DNA of 64,000 nt from Neisseria bacilliformis (GTDB lineage Bacteria; Pseudomonadota; Gammaproteobacteria; Burkholderiales; Neisseriaceae). Of this stretch, positions 23,803 to 33,855 are shown piece by piece. Numbering within the stretch: the first letter of the stretch is position 1; each line of letters begins with the position of its first letter. The translations under genes were made by a program, and so were the position numbers. Where the stretch lies: positions 1,178,001-1,242,000 of the forward strand of contig NZ_CP059571.1 of the NCBI RefSeq assembly GCF_014055025.1. Direction: 5' to 3'. The notes under the pieces were generated by a model. It saw nothing but the letters and a program-made list of their open reading frames with translations. It had not been told where the DNA came from and searched no databases.

Positions 23803-24926
23803 TCAGTCTTCTTCGGCTGCGTGGTCGTATTCTTCCTGCGTTGCCAGCCGGATGCCGCGTTTTTGCAATTCGGCTACGAGGGCGGGGGGCGGGTTGAGGT
23901 TTTCGAGGCCGGTGATGCGTCGGAGTTCGGGCAGATGGGCGAGGTCTTCGATGGCAGCTTGGGCGGCGGGGATCAGACCGCGCAGGACGGCGGCGGCGGG
24001 GGTGTCGGGGGCGGCTTCGGCGAGCAGGCGGATGTTGTCGCGCACGACGCGGCTTCGTTTGAGCCATTTGACGAGGCCGGGGCGGGTGTCGGCGATGTCG
24101 CTTGCGCCGTTCTCTGTCAATTCAAATTCTTCCAGCACTTGTTGTTGCAGGGTTTCGATTTGTGCCGCGCCGCATTGGGGCAGGGCGGTTTGGAGGATGG
24201 CGGCGGCGTGGCGGTAGGGGAAGCTGTCGGTGTCGCCGTCGCCGAACATTTGGCTGAGGCAGTAGTCCTGCCGGTTTTGCGCACCGAGGGCGAGCAGGGT
24301 GGCGAAGGCGGCGGCGGGGTCGGGGGCTTGTTCGAGGTAGCTTTCAAAGAAGCCGCTGTATTGTTCGGGGAAGCGTTGCAGGTAGGGGCGGACGAGGGCA
24401 GCGGCGGGGGTGAGGTTTTCGGGCTGGTCGTGGGTGCTGTGGTGGAAGTAGAGGTCGAGCAGGCTGCCGAGCCAGTTTGCGGCGCGGGTGTCGCTCGGCA
24501 GCGGGGCGGCGGTGGCGGCGGCGAGGTGTTTGGCCAGTTGTGCGCCGTATTCGGCGAGGACTTCGCCGGTTTGGCGGGTGTTGTCGTAGCGTTCGGCGAT
24601 GAATTTGCGCTGGGCAAACAGGGCGGCGAATTCGTCCAAGCCCTGCCATTGCTGCCATTGCTGCGCGGCGGCCTGTTCGAGGATGGGGAAGAGGAAGGTG
24701 TAGTAGTGGCGCAGGTCGGCTATCGGGTGCTGCTCGAAATATTTGAGCCATTCGCGGCGCACGGCTTTGCGGGAGGTGGGGTCTTGTTGGAGCTGGGCGA
24801 GGTTGCGGCCGAGCATGGCGGCTAGGGGGTTGGCTTCGGGTGTGTTATGGCCGTCTGAAAGCTGGGTTTCGGGCGGGGTTTCGGCTTGGGCGGTGTGGGC
24901 GGTTTTTTGCGGAAGAAGGAAAACAT
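23803..24926 (-). CDS. Conserved hypothetical protein with a probable frameshift near its start
   Basis: The open frame that reads down to 23803 has no good start upstream of the ATG at 24816. Another frame starts ATG (24926), MFSFFRKK, and reaches the tract of six A (minus strand 24908-24903). A single -1 step there joins it to the long frame, giving a sensible chain MFSFFRKK-T-AHTAQAETPP. The body (about 345 residues) is helical and aromatic-rich (LKYFEQHPIADLRHYYTFLF), with no known domain. Either a base is missing (sequence error or mutation), or frameshifting occurs, or the true start is at 24816. Uptake sequence inside. Confidence 0.55.
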
Positions 24927-25416
24927 GGCGGGTAGGGCTTTCTTGGATGGGGTTTAGGCCGTCTGAAAAACGGATTGGACGGTTTTTGCTTTGTTGAGGC
25001 CGTGTTTTCAGACGGCCTTTGGGTTGTGCGGCACGTGCTGAACGGTTTTTTGTTTGAACGGAAGAGACCGCGTGCGTGGCTTGCAGCACACCCTGCAAAG
25101 GCCGTCTGAAAAAGCAAAAAACAGTCTGAAAACCTATACTATCCGTTTCCATCCCCTGCGAGAGCGCGGGGGAAGGTCGGGGTAGGGGCGGTTCGCAGAA
25201 CCGCTTGGCCGCCGCGCCGCAAAGGTTTCCGCAGCGGTGGCAGCTTCCCACCCTAACCCTCCCCCGCGAGCGGGAGAGGGGGCAAGGTTTCAGACGGCCT
25301 CTGAACGGCATGAACCGCGTGCGTGGCTGTGCCACACGTCCTGCTTGGCGGCGGAGGCCGTCTGAAAGTGCGGTTTCACAGGGGAAAACGGTTCCAGACG
25401 GCCTTCGGCGGTGTTT
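24927..25416. other. Repeat-filled gap upstream of the frameshifted gene
   Basis: No gene seen. It includes uptake sequences at 24957-25017, an R2 repeat (about 25144-25283) and damaged ends of the 106-bp family near 25060-25100 and 25320-25345. Confidence 0.65.
25144..25283. repeat. G+C-rich repeat R2, uninterrupted copy
   Basis: It contains GGTTCGCAGAACCGCTTGGC and ends CCCACCCTAACCCTCCCCCG. The other copy (from 22984, ending near 23276) is interrupted by MITE copy C at the CCACCC-TA position. Confidence 0.7.
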
Positions 25417-27291
25417 TCAGACGGCCTTTTTCTTTTTGGCGGGGGCGGCTTTGCCTTTGCTTTTGCCGGTGTCGGCGGCGGGTTTGTCGGCACTCAGGCC
25501 GAGGCGGCGCAGGGTGTCTTGCAGGGTGCGGTGGCCGGCATCGAGGCTTTGGCCTTGTTTGAGGATGGCGCGGGCTTCGTCTTTTCTGCCCAGTGTCCAC
25601 AGGACTTCGCCGAGGTGGGCGGCAACTTCGGCTTCGGGCTGTTCTTGGAAGGCGTATTGCAGGTAGGGCAGGGCGGCTTGGGGGTCGCCTTTGAGGAAGT
25701 AGGCCCAGCCGATGCTGTCGTTGACGGCGGGTTCTTCGGGCACTTGCTCGAAGGCCGCGCTGATGAGGGCAAAGGCTTCGTCGGTTTGCGGTTTGGGCAG
25801 GGTGAGCAGGGTGTAGCCGAGGGCGTTTTGGGCGTTGGGGTCGCCCGGGGCGAGTTGGATGAAGCGGCGCAGGTCGGCGACGGCTTTTTCGGGCTGGTGC
25901 AGGCGGTCGCTGTATACGAGGGCGCGTTGGTAGAGGATGTTGCCGAGGATGTCGGGTTCGGCTTTTTCTTTGACGGCGCGGGTGTAGAGGCGGTTGAGGG
26001 CGGCGAGTGCCTGCTGGGGGGTGCTGAGGCGGGCGGCGGTGAGGGTTTCGATGCGGTCGAGGTGGCTGCTGTCGAAGAAGCGTCCCTGTTTGGCGGTCAT
26101 GGCGCGGGCGCGGCGCACTTGGGCGGCGGCCTGCGGCCATTTGCGCTCTTCGGCGTCGAGGGAGGCGGTGAGGACGGCTTTGTCGAAGGCGTAGTCGGGG
26201 GCGTGGATTTTTTCCACCCATTTGCGGGCGGCGGCGAAGTTTTTGTTGTCGGCGTTGCGCAAAACGGCGATGACGGCGGCGCGGCTTTGTTGTTCCTGTG
26301 TGCCGCTCTGGTAGGCTTTGGTGAGGTAGCCGACGGTTTCTTCGAGCGGGGCTTTGCGGTTGGCGGCGAGGAGGGCGGCCTGGATGTAGAGGTCGGCACT
26401 GGGGCGTTTGTCGATCAGGTTTTGCAGCAGGCGGCCGGCTTCGTCTTTTTTGCCGGCGTAAACGAGGGCTTCGATTTGCAGCTCCTGCCACACGGGGGAG
26501 AGTTGGTCGGTGTCGGTTTCGGCGAAGAAGCGGTTGATGGTGTCGGGTTTGCGCTGGCCGATGAGGCGCAGGGTGAGGTAGGTGGGGGGGAGGATTTCGC
26601 TGTCGAGCGCGGCCAGGCGTTGCAGGGCGGCGACGGCGGCGGAGGGTTTGTCGTTGAGCGCGCTGAGGATGGCGTCGGCGATGACGGCGTCGGGTTTGTC
26701 CTGGTGGGCGGCGGCCTGCCGGTGGACGGTTTCTTCCATGATTTTGGCCACTTCGGGGTTTTGCGCGGCGATTTGGGCGACGAGCAGGAAGATGCGGCTG
26801 CGCTGGGCTTCGTCCGCGCCTTCGAGGGCGGCGGTGAAGCCGTCGCGGGCGTTGGCGTAGTTGCCGCGCACCATGTCGCGCATCCAGGTGATGCGTTGCA
26901 GGGCGGGGCCGGGGGCGGGTTCGATTTTGAGCCAGCTTTGGTAAACCTGTTCGGCGTATTGGTATGCGCCCAGGCCGACGGCCATGTCGATGGCGCGTTC
27001 GGCCACTTCGGGGTCGCGGGTGCGTTCGAGCATGGCGATGTAGGTGCCCAGCGCGGTGCCGGGGTCGCCTTTTTGCAGTGCGAGTTCCGCGCCGAAGAGG
27101 GTGAAGGTGTCGTTGGTGTGGCGCACGACGGCTTCGCGGCGGGCGGCTTCGGCCGCGTCGATGTGGGTGTGGCGCACGCGGGCGACTTTGGCGACGGGCT
27201 GTTTGGTTTTGCCGGCGGCTTGGAGCGCGGGGGCGGCGAGCAGGAGCAGGGCGCAGGCGGCGGCGGTGAGGCGGGGTGTGGCGGCAGGCAT
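25417..27291 (-). CDS. Exported tetratricopeptide-repeat protein
   Basis: 624 residues with an N-terminal signal (LTAAACALLLLAAPALQAAG, cleavage after about residue 26). TPR-like helix pairs fill the rest; the clearest run is from about 420 to 610 (KAVADLRRFIQLAPGDPNAQ, GDPQAALPYLQYAF). The tail is lysine-rich and ends in an uptake sequence (KKKKAV-stop). A scaffold role in the periplasm or outer membrane is likely; no specific partner is evident. A conserved neisserial gene of this size exists but I do not claim its name. Confidence 0.85.
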   Translation of the reverse strand: MPAATPRLTAAACALLLLAAPALQAAGKTKQPVAKVARVRHTHIDAAEAARREAVVRHTNDTFTLFGAELALQKGDPGTALGTYIAMLERTRDPEVAERAIDMAVGLGAYQYAEQVYQSWLKIEPAPGPALQRITWMRDMVRGNYANARDGFTAALEGADEAQRSRIFLLVAQIAAQNPEVAKIMEETVHRQAAAHQDKPDAVIADAILSALNDKPSAAVAALQRLAALDSEILPPTYLTLRLIGQRKPDTINRFFAETDTDQLSPVWQELQIEALVYAGKKDEAGRLLQNLIDKRPSADLYIQAALLAANRKAPLEETVGYLTKAYQSGTQEQQSRAAVIAVLRNADNKNFAAARKWVEKIHAPDYAFDKAVLTASLDAEERKWPQAAAQVRRARAMTAKQGRFFDSSHLDRIETLTAARLSTPQQALAALNRLYTRAVKEKAEPDILGNILYQRALVYSDRLHQPEKAVADLRRFIQLAPGDPNAQNALGYTLLTLPKPQTDEAFALISAAFEQVPEEPAVNDSIGWAYFLKGDPQAALPYLQYAFQEQPEAEVAAHLGEVLWTLGRKDEARAILKQGQSLDAGHRTLQDTLRRLGLSADKPAADTGKSKGKAAPAKKKKAV

Positions 27292-27586
27292 GTTTTGTCC
27301 TCGTGCGGTCGGCCGCTGGGCAGGGTTGGCCGGTGTCCGGCTTTGGCGGTGTTTCGGGCGGAAACCGTTGCGCAGGCCAGATGGCGGCAGACCTTGTGTT
27401 TTCAGACGGCCTGTAAGCGTTTGTCCGGCGTTCGGCGGCCGGACAGGTCGAAAAAAAGGGGGCTACTTTAACACAGGATGGCGGCGGCGGCAGAGCCGTG
27501 TGCGGCCGGCGTGCGGATTTTGAAAAACCGCGCCTTCGGCGGGGAACGGGTTCCGTCAGAAGGCGCGGTCGGGCGGGTGCGGGGCA

Positions 27587-30355
27587 TCAGGCGAGTTTGC
27601 CGTGGCACTGTTTGTATTTCAGGCCGCTGCCGCAGGGGCAGGGTTCGTTGCGGTGGACGACGATGCCGCGCGCGGCCAGTGCTTCGGGGGTGTAGTCGCC
27701 GTCGCCGCCGTTGGGGTCGAAGGCTTCGGCGGCTAGTTCGGTGCGCGACTGCGACAGCACTTCTTCCATGTCGGGCGCGTCAGCATGGACGGCGTGGGCG
27801 TGCAGGTCGGAGAGTTCGGCCGGTTCGCTTTCTTCGGCCAGCGGCTCGTTCATCTGGATCTGCACGGAGCTGAGGAAGGAGGCGATTTGGTATTTGATGC
27901 CGCTCCACAGGTTTTGGAACATTTCAAAGGCTTCGCGCTTGTATTCCTGCTTGGGGTTTTTCTGCGCGTAGCCGCGCAGGTGGATGCCCTGGCGCAGGTA
28001 GTCCATGGCGGCGAGGTGGTCGCGCCATTGGCCGTCGATGACCTGCAACATGACGTTGCGCTCGAATTCCTGCATTTCTTCGCGGCCGACCAGCTCGGTT
28101 TTGGCGGCGTATTCCTGCTCGGCCTGGGCGATCAGGCGTTCTTTGACGTCTTGGTTGTCGAGGGTGTTGTCAGCTTTGAGCCAGCCCTGGATGTCGGCAT
28201 GGATGCGGAAGTCGGCGGCGAGGCGGGCTTCGAGCGCGGGCAGGTCCCATTGTTCTTCCATGCTTTCGGGCGGCATGTGGGTGTCCACCACCGAGGCGAT
28301 GGTTTCTTCGCGGAATTCTTTGGCCAGCCCGGAGATTTCCTGCGAGGACAGGATGTCGTTGCGCTGGAAATAGATGACTTTGCGCTGGTCGTTGGCCACG
28401 TCGTCGTATTCCAACACCTGTTTGCGCATGTCGAAGTTGCGGCCTTCCACTTTGCGCTGCGCGCCTTCGATCTGGCGGGTGAGCATGCCCGCTTCGATGG
28501 CCACGCCGCGTTCGGGGGCGAGGCGGTTGAGGATGGCGGCGGCGCGGTCGAGGGCGAAGAGGCGCAGGAGCGGGTCTTCAAACGAGAGGTAGAAGCGGCT
28601 GGAACCGGGGTCGCCCTGGCGGCCGGCGCGGCCGCGCAGCTGGTTGTCGATGCGGCGGCTTTCGTGGCGTTCCGTACCGATGATGTGCAGGCCGCCGGCT
28701 TCCATGACTTTGTCGTGTTCTTCCTGCCAGCCGTTTTCCAGCTTGGCGATGCGGTCGGCTTTTTCTTCCTCGCTGAGGGTTTCGTCGGCGCGGACGGCTT
28801 CGGACTGGTGCTTGACGTTGCCGCCGAGCACGATGTCGGTGCCGCGTCCGGCCATGTTGGTGGCGACGGTGATCGCGCCGACTTTGCCCGCCTGCGCCAC
28901 AATCAGGGCTTCGCGCTGGTGTTCTTTGGCGTTTAACACGTTGTGCGGGATGCCTTCCTGATTGAGCAGGTTGGAAACCAGCTCGGAGTTTTCGATGCTG
29001 GTGGTGCCGACCAGCACCGGCTGGCCGCGCTTGTAGCATTCGATGATGTCTTTGACGACGGCTTCGTATTTTTCTTCCGTCGAGCGGAAAATCTGGTCGT
29101 TGTAGTCTTTGCGCTGGACGGGGCGGTTGGTGGGGATGATGACGGTTTCGAGGTTGTAGATGCTTTGGAATTCAAAGGCTTCGGTGTCGGCCGTGCCGGT
29201 CATGCCCGCGAGTTTGGTGTAGAGGCGGAAGTAGTTTTGGAATGTGATGGAGGCGAGGGTTTGGTTTTCGCGTTTGATTTCCACTCCTTCTTTGGCTTCC
29301 ACAGCCTGATGCAGGCCGTCCGACCAGCGGCGGCCGGACATCAGGCGGCCGGTGAATTCGTCGACAATCACGATTTCGCCGTCTTGGATGACGTAGTGCT
29401 GGTCTTTGTGGAACAGGGAATGCGCGCGCAGCGAGGCCATCAGGTGGTGCATCAGGGCGATGTTGGAAACGGAGTAGAGCGAGTCGCCTTCTTCCAAAAG
29501 CCCCATGCGGACAAGCACGGCTTCGGCGTGTTCGTGTCCGGCCTCGCTCAAAATCACGCTGTGGTTTTTTTCGTCCACCCAGTAGTCGCCTTCGCCTTCT
29601 TCACTTTCCTGGCGGAACAGCAGGGGGGGGACTTGGTTCATGATTTGGTACAGGCTGACATTGTCGTCGGCCTGGCCGGAAATAATCAGCGGGGTGCGCG
29701 CTTCGTCGATCAGGATGGAGTCCACTTCGTCCACCACGGCGAAGTTCAGGCCGCGCTGCACTTTTCTGTCCAGCGTGGTAACCATGTTGTCGCGCAGGTA
29801 GTCGAAGCCGAATTCGTTGTTGGTGCCGTAGGTGATGTCCGCGCCGTAGGCGTCCTGCCGCTCGTGCGGTTCCAAATCGCTGATGATGACGCCCACTTGC
29901 AAGCCGAGGAAGTTGTACAGCGGCTCCATGGTGGCGGCGTCGCGCTGGGCGAGGTAGTCGTTGACGGTTACGACGTGCACGCCTTTGCCCGAGAGCGCGT
30001 TGAGGTACACCGGCAGGGTGGCCACCAGCGTTTTGCCCTCGCCGGTGCGCATTTCGGCGATTTTGCCGTAGTGCAGCACCATGCCGCCGATCAGCTGCAC
30101 GTCGAAATGGCGCATGCCCAGCACGCGGCGCGAAGCCTCGCGGCAGACGGCGAACGCTTCGGGCAGGATGCTGTCCAAATCCGCGCCCTCGGCGATGCGC
30201 TGTTTGAATTCGGCCGTTTTGGCTTGCAGCGCGGCATCGTCCGATTCCTGCATCTGCGCTTCTAGCGCGTTGATTTTCGCAACGGTTTTGCGGTACTGTT
30301 TCAGCAGGCGGTCGTTGCGGCTGCCGAATACTTTTTTGGCGAGTTGTGTGAGCAT
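27587..30355 (-). CDS. secA: Preprotein translocase ATPase SecA
   Basis: 922 residues, ATG at 30355; a longer reading begins 14 codons upstream. The DEAD-motor has [11 protein letters not shown] (Walker A) and [16 protein letters not shown] (Walker B). Preprotein cross-linking and helical scaffold domains follow. The C-terminal zinc motif [16 protein letters not shown] that binds SecB and lipid is intact. It drives Sec-dependent export. An AGGA site is 14 bases upstream of the ATG. Confidence 0.98.
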   Translation of the reverse strand: MLTQLAKKVFGSRNDRLLKQYRKTVAKINALEAQMQESDDAALQAKTAEFKQRIAEGADLDSILPEAFAVCREASRRVLGMRHFDVQLIGGMVLHYGKIAEMRTGEGKTLVATLPVYLNALSGKGVHVVTVNDYLAQRDAATMEPLYNFLGLQVGVIISDLEPHERQDAYGADITYGTNNEFGFDYLRDNMVTTLDRKVQRGLNFAVVDEVDSILIDEARTPLIISGQADDNVSLYQIMNQVPPLLFRQESEEGEGDYWVDEKNHSVILSEAGHEHAEAVLVRMGLLEEGDSLYSVSNIALMHHLMASLRAHSLFHKDQHYVIQDGEIVIVDEFTGRLMSGRRWSDGLHQAVEAKEGVEIKRENQTLASITFQNYFRLYTKLAGMTGTADTEAFEFQSIYNLETVIIPTNRPVQRKDYNDQIFRSTEEKYEAVVKDIIECYKRGQPVLVGTTSIENSELVSNLLNQEGIPHNVLNAKEHQREALIVAQAGKVGAITVATNMAGRGTDIVLGGNVKHQSEAVRADETLSEEEKADRIAKLENGWQEEHDKVMEAGGLHIIGTERHESRRIDNQLRGRAGRQGDPGSSRFYLSFEDPLLRLFALDRAAAILNRLAPERGVAIEAGMLTRQIEGAQRKVEGRNFDMRKQVLEYDDVANDQRKVIYFQRNDILSSQEISGLAKEFREETIASVVDTHMPPESMEEQWDLPALEARLAADFRIHADIQGWLKADNTLDNQDVKERLIAQAEQEYAAKTELVGREEMQEFERNVMLQVIDGQWRDHLAAMDYLRQGIHLRGYAQKNPKQEYKREAFEMFQNLWSGIKYQIASFLSSVQIQMNEPLAEESEPAELSDLHAHAVHADAPDMEEVLSQSRTELAAEAFDPNGGDGDYTPEALAARGIVVHRNEPCPCGSGLKYKQCHGKLA

Positions 30356-30488
30356 GTGAGAAAAATTCCTGAACCTTGTAAGGTTTTCCAAAGGCAATAG
30401 CCGCGCATTTTAACACAGGCCGTCTGAAAACCGATAATCAGGCGGGATAAGGCGGCGGGGCGCGTTTTTGGGGCAAAACGGATGGGAA

Positions 30489-30517
30489 AGGCCGTCTGAA
30501 AAGTTTTCAGACGGCCT
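30489..30517. terminator. Uptake-sequence terminator after efp
   Basis: Tight inverted pair with T run between efp and secA. Confidence 0.7.
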
Positions 30518-30539
30518 TTTGCTGCTGTTTTTAAACGGA

Positions 30540-31100
30540 TTAGGCGCGTTTGCGGAATTCGCCGGTGCGGGTGTCGATTTCCACTTTGTCGCCGTTTTCG
30601 ATGTAGGACATCACTTGGATTTCGGTGCCGCCGACCAGACGCGCGGTTTTCATCACTTTGCCGGAGGTGTCGCCTTTGACGGCCGGCTCGGTGTATTCTA
30701 CTTCGCGCACGATGATGGTGGGCAGTTCCACGGAAATCGGGTTGCCTTCGTAGAAGGTAACTTCGCACACGTCTTCCATGCCGTCAACGATGAATTTGAG
30801 TGCGTCGCCGATGTTTTCGGCTTCGATTTCGTATTGGTTGAACTCGTCGTCCATGAAGACGTACATCGGGTCGGCAAAGTAGCTGTATGTGCAGTTTTTG
30901 CGCGCCAAAACGACCACGTCGAATTTGTCGTCGGCTTTGTAGATGGTTTCGGAGGCCGCGCCGGTGAGCAGGTTTTTCAGCTTCATGCTCACTTTGGCCG
31001 AGGAGCGGCCGCCTTTGATGTATTCGGTTTTCTGCACCACCATCGGGTCGTTGCCGACCATAAATACGTTACCGGCGCGCAGTTCTTGTGCGGTTTTCAT
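30540..31100 (-). CDS. efp: Elongation factor P, arginine-32 type
   Basis: 186 residues, ATG at 31100. The tip loop KGGRSSAKV has Arg32, the residue that EarP rhamnosylates in Neisseria and Pseudomonas; lysine-type EF-P would have Lys here. It relieves ribosome stalling at polyproline stretches. It lies downstream of earP with a gap of 45 bases, so both are probably cotranscribed. Confidence 0.97.
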   Translation of the reverse strand: MKTAQELRAGNVFMVGNDPMVVQKTEYIKGGRSSAKVSMKLKNLLTGAASETIYKADDKFDVVVLARKNCTYSYFADPMYVFMDDEFNQYEIEAENIGDALKFIVDGMEDVCEVTFYEGNPISVELPTIIVREVEYTEPAVKGDTSGKVMKTARLVGGTEIQVMSYIENGDKVEIDTRTGEFRKRA

Positions 31101-31145
31101 GCTGTTGTGTCCAATCTGTCTGGTCAAAAATAAAAGCGCGGCATT

Positions 31146-32282
31146 TTAGCGGCGTTTGATGAAGTTTGCCAGTTTTTCCGCCGCCGTCGGCTGCGCAAAG
31201 AGCTTTTGCCGCCACGCCTGCGCGGCTTGCCGCCATGCGCTCATGTGTTCGTTTAAAAACAGCCAGTGCGCCAGCCGCTCTTCGTTTTTCAGACGGCCTT
31301 TTCCGTTGATTTCTTCCGATAGGGCGCGGTGGGTGGCGGCGGCTTCGGGCGGAAACAGCGGGTAAACCTTCTGCCAGAAGGCGGACAGTTTGTCCAAATG
31401 CGCCATTTCGTCCTGCGGGTAGATGTGCCAGAAAAACGGCTTGCCGGCGAGCTGGGCGCGCACGAAGCTGTCTTCGCCGCGCACGATGAGGCCGTCTGAA
31501 AGATGCAGCAGGCGGTCGAAATCGTGTTGCGGCACAAAGGGCAGGCGCGCGAGGCGCACACAGGCCGTCTGAAAAACGTCGCCGTCGCGGTTGAGGCACT
31601 CCTGCGGGATGATGCCGGACTGTTTCAGGCTGTCTGCAACTTGAGTGCCGCAGAGCAGCAGCGTCATCGCTTCGCCCGCCGCCTGCCAGGTGCGCAGCCA
31701 GTCGGCCCACACGCCGCTGCGGTAGCCGAACAGCAGCCATTCGGGCGCGTTTCTTTCCGGCAAACCGAGCTGCCGTCTGAAAAGCGGCGGGTCGCAGCGG
31801 CAGAGTTCGGTATAGTTTTTTTCGCGCAGCAGTCCGCCGCCGCGTTCGTCGAAACCCATCAGCCAGAAAAACTTTTCCGTACCGTCGGCCTGCGGCGAAG
31901 GCTTGCCGTGCATGGCCGCCGCCCATTCCTCCGCGCTGAGGTATTCCCAGTTCAGCCACAGGGCTTTTTGCCGCGCGATGCTTTTTTTCACATCCTCGGG
32001 CAGATTGCAGCCGAAGGTTTCGATAACGATGTCGGCAGTTTCGTCCCACTGCGGCATGTCGCCGCCTTCGCGCCACAGCCGCAAATCCGTGTCGCGGTAG
32101 CGGCAGGGCAGCGCGGGCAGGCCGGGGCAGAGGGCGCGCAAGGCCGCTTCGTCGTCCAGCCACAGGGTAACGCGCCAGCGGCATTCGTTTTGCAGAATGC
32201 GCGCCAGCCGCCAGCTGACGCCGATGTCGCCGAAATTGTCGATCACCGTGCAGAAAATATGGCAGGAAGGGGACGTGTTCAT
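31146..32282 (-). CDS. earP: EF-P arginine rhamnosyltransferase EarP
   Basis: 378 residues, ATG at 32282. DNFGDIGVSWRLARIL at the N-terminus holds the catalytic Asp near 16, and GEDSFVRAQ near 277 contributes to dTDP-rhamnose binding, both typical of EarP (GT-B fold). The product links rhamnose to Arg32 of EF-P, encoded next. Uptake sequences inside encode LSDGLI and GRLKNEE. Confidence 0.95.
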   Translation of the reverse strand: MNTSPSCHIFCTVIDNFGDIGVSWRLARILQNECRWRVTLWLDDEAALRALCPGLPALPCRYRDTDLRLWREGGDMPQWDETADIVIETFGCNLPEDVKKSIARQKALWLNWEYLSAEEWAAAMHGKPSPQADGTEKFFWLMGFDERGGGLLREKNYTELCRCDPPLFRRQLGLPERNAPEWLLFGYRSGVWADWLRTWQAAGEAMTLLLCGTQVADSLKQSGIIPQECLNRDGDVFQTACVRLARLPFVPQHDFDRLLHLSDGLIVRGEDSFVRAQLAGKPFFWHIYPQDEMAHLDKLSAFWQKVYPLFPPEAAATHRALSEEINGKGRLKNEERLAHWLFLNEHMSAWRQAAQAWRQKLFAQPTAAEKLANFIKRR

Positions 32283-32944
32283 CGGGGGTCATCCGTAAAG
32301 TCTAATCGGACGGCGGTTTTACCCCCTTGCGCCGTTTTGTCAAGCGCAAACGGGCGGAAAAATATCTTTTTATCCACACCAAACGGAAATATCTGAATGC
32401 CATAAGAAAATTTCAAATCTGCCTCTTGACAAGGTATTATGTTATTTAACAATATGATTATAAAAGATTTATTTAAATGCCTATTTTTTAATCAAAACGG
32501 GGAGAACCACAGATAATTGGCAAAATCCGCCGCCGCCCACAAAAAACCCACAAACTTATCCACAACTTTTGTGGGCAACTCGGCGAAGCCTTGTTTTATC
32601 GCGGATTTGCCGCAAAACGCACGTTCGGCTTTGCGTTTGAACGGCATCCGAACCGTGGCAGAGGCCGTCCCCGTCAGTACTCCTGCGGAGCATAAACGCG
32701 GGGATGACGTTTCTGAAAGCGCAGCTTCGGCGTGGCCACAACGCCGCTGCCGCTTGGAACATAGCGGACAAGGCATACCCGCCTGCGCCCGTCGGCGGCA
32801 AAATCCGGCAACCTGCCGCCGGTTTTATTATTTGCGGTAAATATTTGGTTAGAAAAAACAGGAAACTGAAAATTCTCCATCGGATTTTTCTTTCAAAACG
32901 CTTGCGGCGGCGGGGAAAAATACGCATAATGCGCCCTTCTTTCA
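32283..32944. other. Gap upstream of earP with A+T-rich core and two DnaA-box matches
   Basis: A+T-rich core 32400-32500. TTATCCACA occurs at 32370-32378 and 32556-32564. TTGACA at 32426 might be a -35 box. An unlikely short frame starting TTG at 32517 follows a GGGGAG. A small repeat (32662-32720) recurs inverted at 62196-62256. Confidence 0.5.
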
Positions 32945-33020
32945 GCCGGTGTAGCTCAGTTGGTAGAGCACCTGACTTGTAATCAGGGGGTCGCGAGTTC
33001 GAATCCTGCCGCCGGCACCA
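32945..33020 (+). tRNA. tRNA-Thr (anticodon TGT)
   Basis: 76 bases including the encoded CCA. GCCGGTG/CACCGGC-type acceptor stem, D arm GTAGCTCAGTTGGTAGAGC, anticodon loop CTTGTAA with TGT, T loop GTTCGAATC. It decodes ACA and related threonine codons. Confidence 0.97.
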
Positions 33021-33024
33021 ATAC

Positions 33025-33057
33025 AAAACAGCCCGATTTTGCAATCGGGCTGTTTTT
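33025..33057. terminator. Bidirectional terminator between tRNA-Thr and the lipoprotein gene
   Basis: The stem ACAGCCCGAT..ATCGGGCTGT, loop TTTGCA, has A and T runs at its ends. It serves both convergent genes. Confidence 0.85.
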
Positions 33058-33068
33058 CCGCGTGCCGT

Positions 33069-33530
33069 TTACGGGCGGGCGGCGGGGCGGCCGTTGCGGT
33101 AGAGCTGGTGGCGCAGGATTTTGCCGTCGGGGGCGTAGACGGTGAGGGTGCCGTCTTGGGGGTGCGCGTCGGCGGTGAACAGGGTGGCGCGGGTGAGCGG
33201 CATGGGGTCGGTGCGTTTTGCGCCGCCCTCTTCGTAGAAGTCCTGCACCAGGTATTCGTTGTCGCCGCGTTTGCTAAGCAGCTGGCGGTAGCTGCCGCCT
33301 TTTGCGGGGTTGTCGGTGGGTTGTCCGTCGGCGGTAAAGCGGACAACAACGGTTTCTTCTTTGGAGTCGGGGGTGTAGGCGTCGGGAGCTTTTTTGCCGC
33401 CGACGGGGATGCTGACGGATGTGCCGAGGCCGAGATGGCGGCCGAAGCCACCGATGCCGAGGTTGACGGACGAGCCGGAACAGGCGGCGAGGGTGGCGGC
33501 GGCGAGGGTGAGAAGGACGGTTTTTTTCAT
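33069..33530 (-). CDS. Conserved lipoprotein of unknown function
   Basis: 153 residues. The lipobox LAAC (residues 14-17) follows a short signal, so Cys17 would be lipidated. The mature part is short and Gly/Ser-rich at first (GSSVNLGIGGFG), then a compact domain ending at RPAARP. No family is recognised; an outer-membrane or periplasmic location is inferred. ATG at 33530 faces away from tRNA-Thr. Confidence 0.75.
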   Translation of the reverse strand: MKKTVLLTLAAATLAACSGSSVNLGIGGFGRHLGLGTSVSIPVGGKKAPDAYTPDSKEETVVVRFTADGQPTDNPAKGGSYRQLLSKRGDNEYLVQDFYEEGGAKRTDPMPLTRATLFTADAHPQDGTLTVYAPDGKILRHQLYRNGRPAARP

Positions 33531-33855
33531 GTGTTTGATCCTTGCGGTTGGAAATGCGGGCAGTATAGCGGAAACGGCGGGGCAGGGGATGGAAAGGGGT
33601 TTGCGTTTTTGTTTGCGGCGTTGGGGACGGCGGTTTTTTTAAGTGAAGAGGCCGTCTGAAAACTGTTTTTCAGACGGCCTTTTTGGGTGTTAATGGTCGG
33701 GAATCTGTGATGCGGCGGGGAACGTGTGCGTCGCTTTGGGGCGATGCGCCCTACCTCGTTATCCGTTTGTCCGTTGCCGGTTGTTTTTTTTAAAGAAGAG
33801 GCCGTCTGAAAAACTGTTTTTCAGACGGCCTTTTTGCTTTGCTGCGTTTGCCGGT
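33531..33855. other. Gap between hisD and the lipoprotein gene
   Basis: Two uptake-sequence hairpins (33649-33680 and 33799-33831) and a remnant of the 106-bp family around 33725-33757. No gene seen. Confidence 0.65.
33799..33831. terminator. hisD terminator
   Basis: Inverted uptake sequences with T run, 24 bases after the hisD stop on the minus strand. Confidence 0.7.

Noticed and set aside
25411-27471. 686-residue open frame antisense to the TPR gene
   Set aside because: G+C-rich shadow with repetitive Gly/Val/Ala and no family features.
32517-32840. 107-residue frame with a TTG start after GGGGAG
   Set aside because: The spacing is about 12 bases and much of it is a repeat found elsewhere; kept only as a possible small gene.
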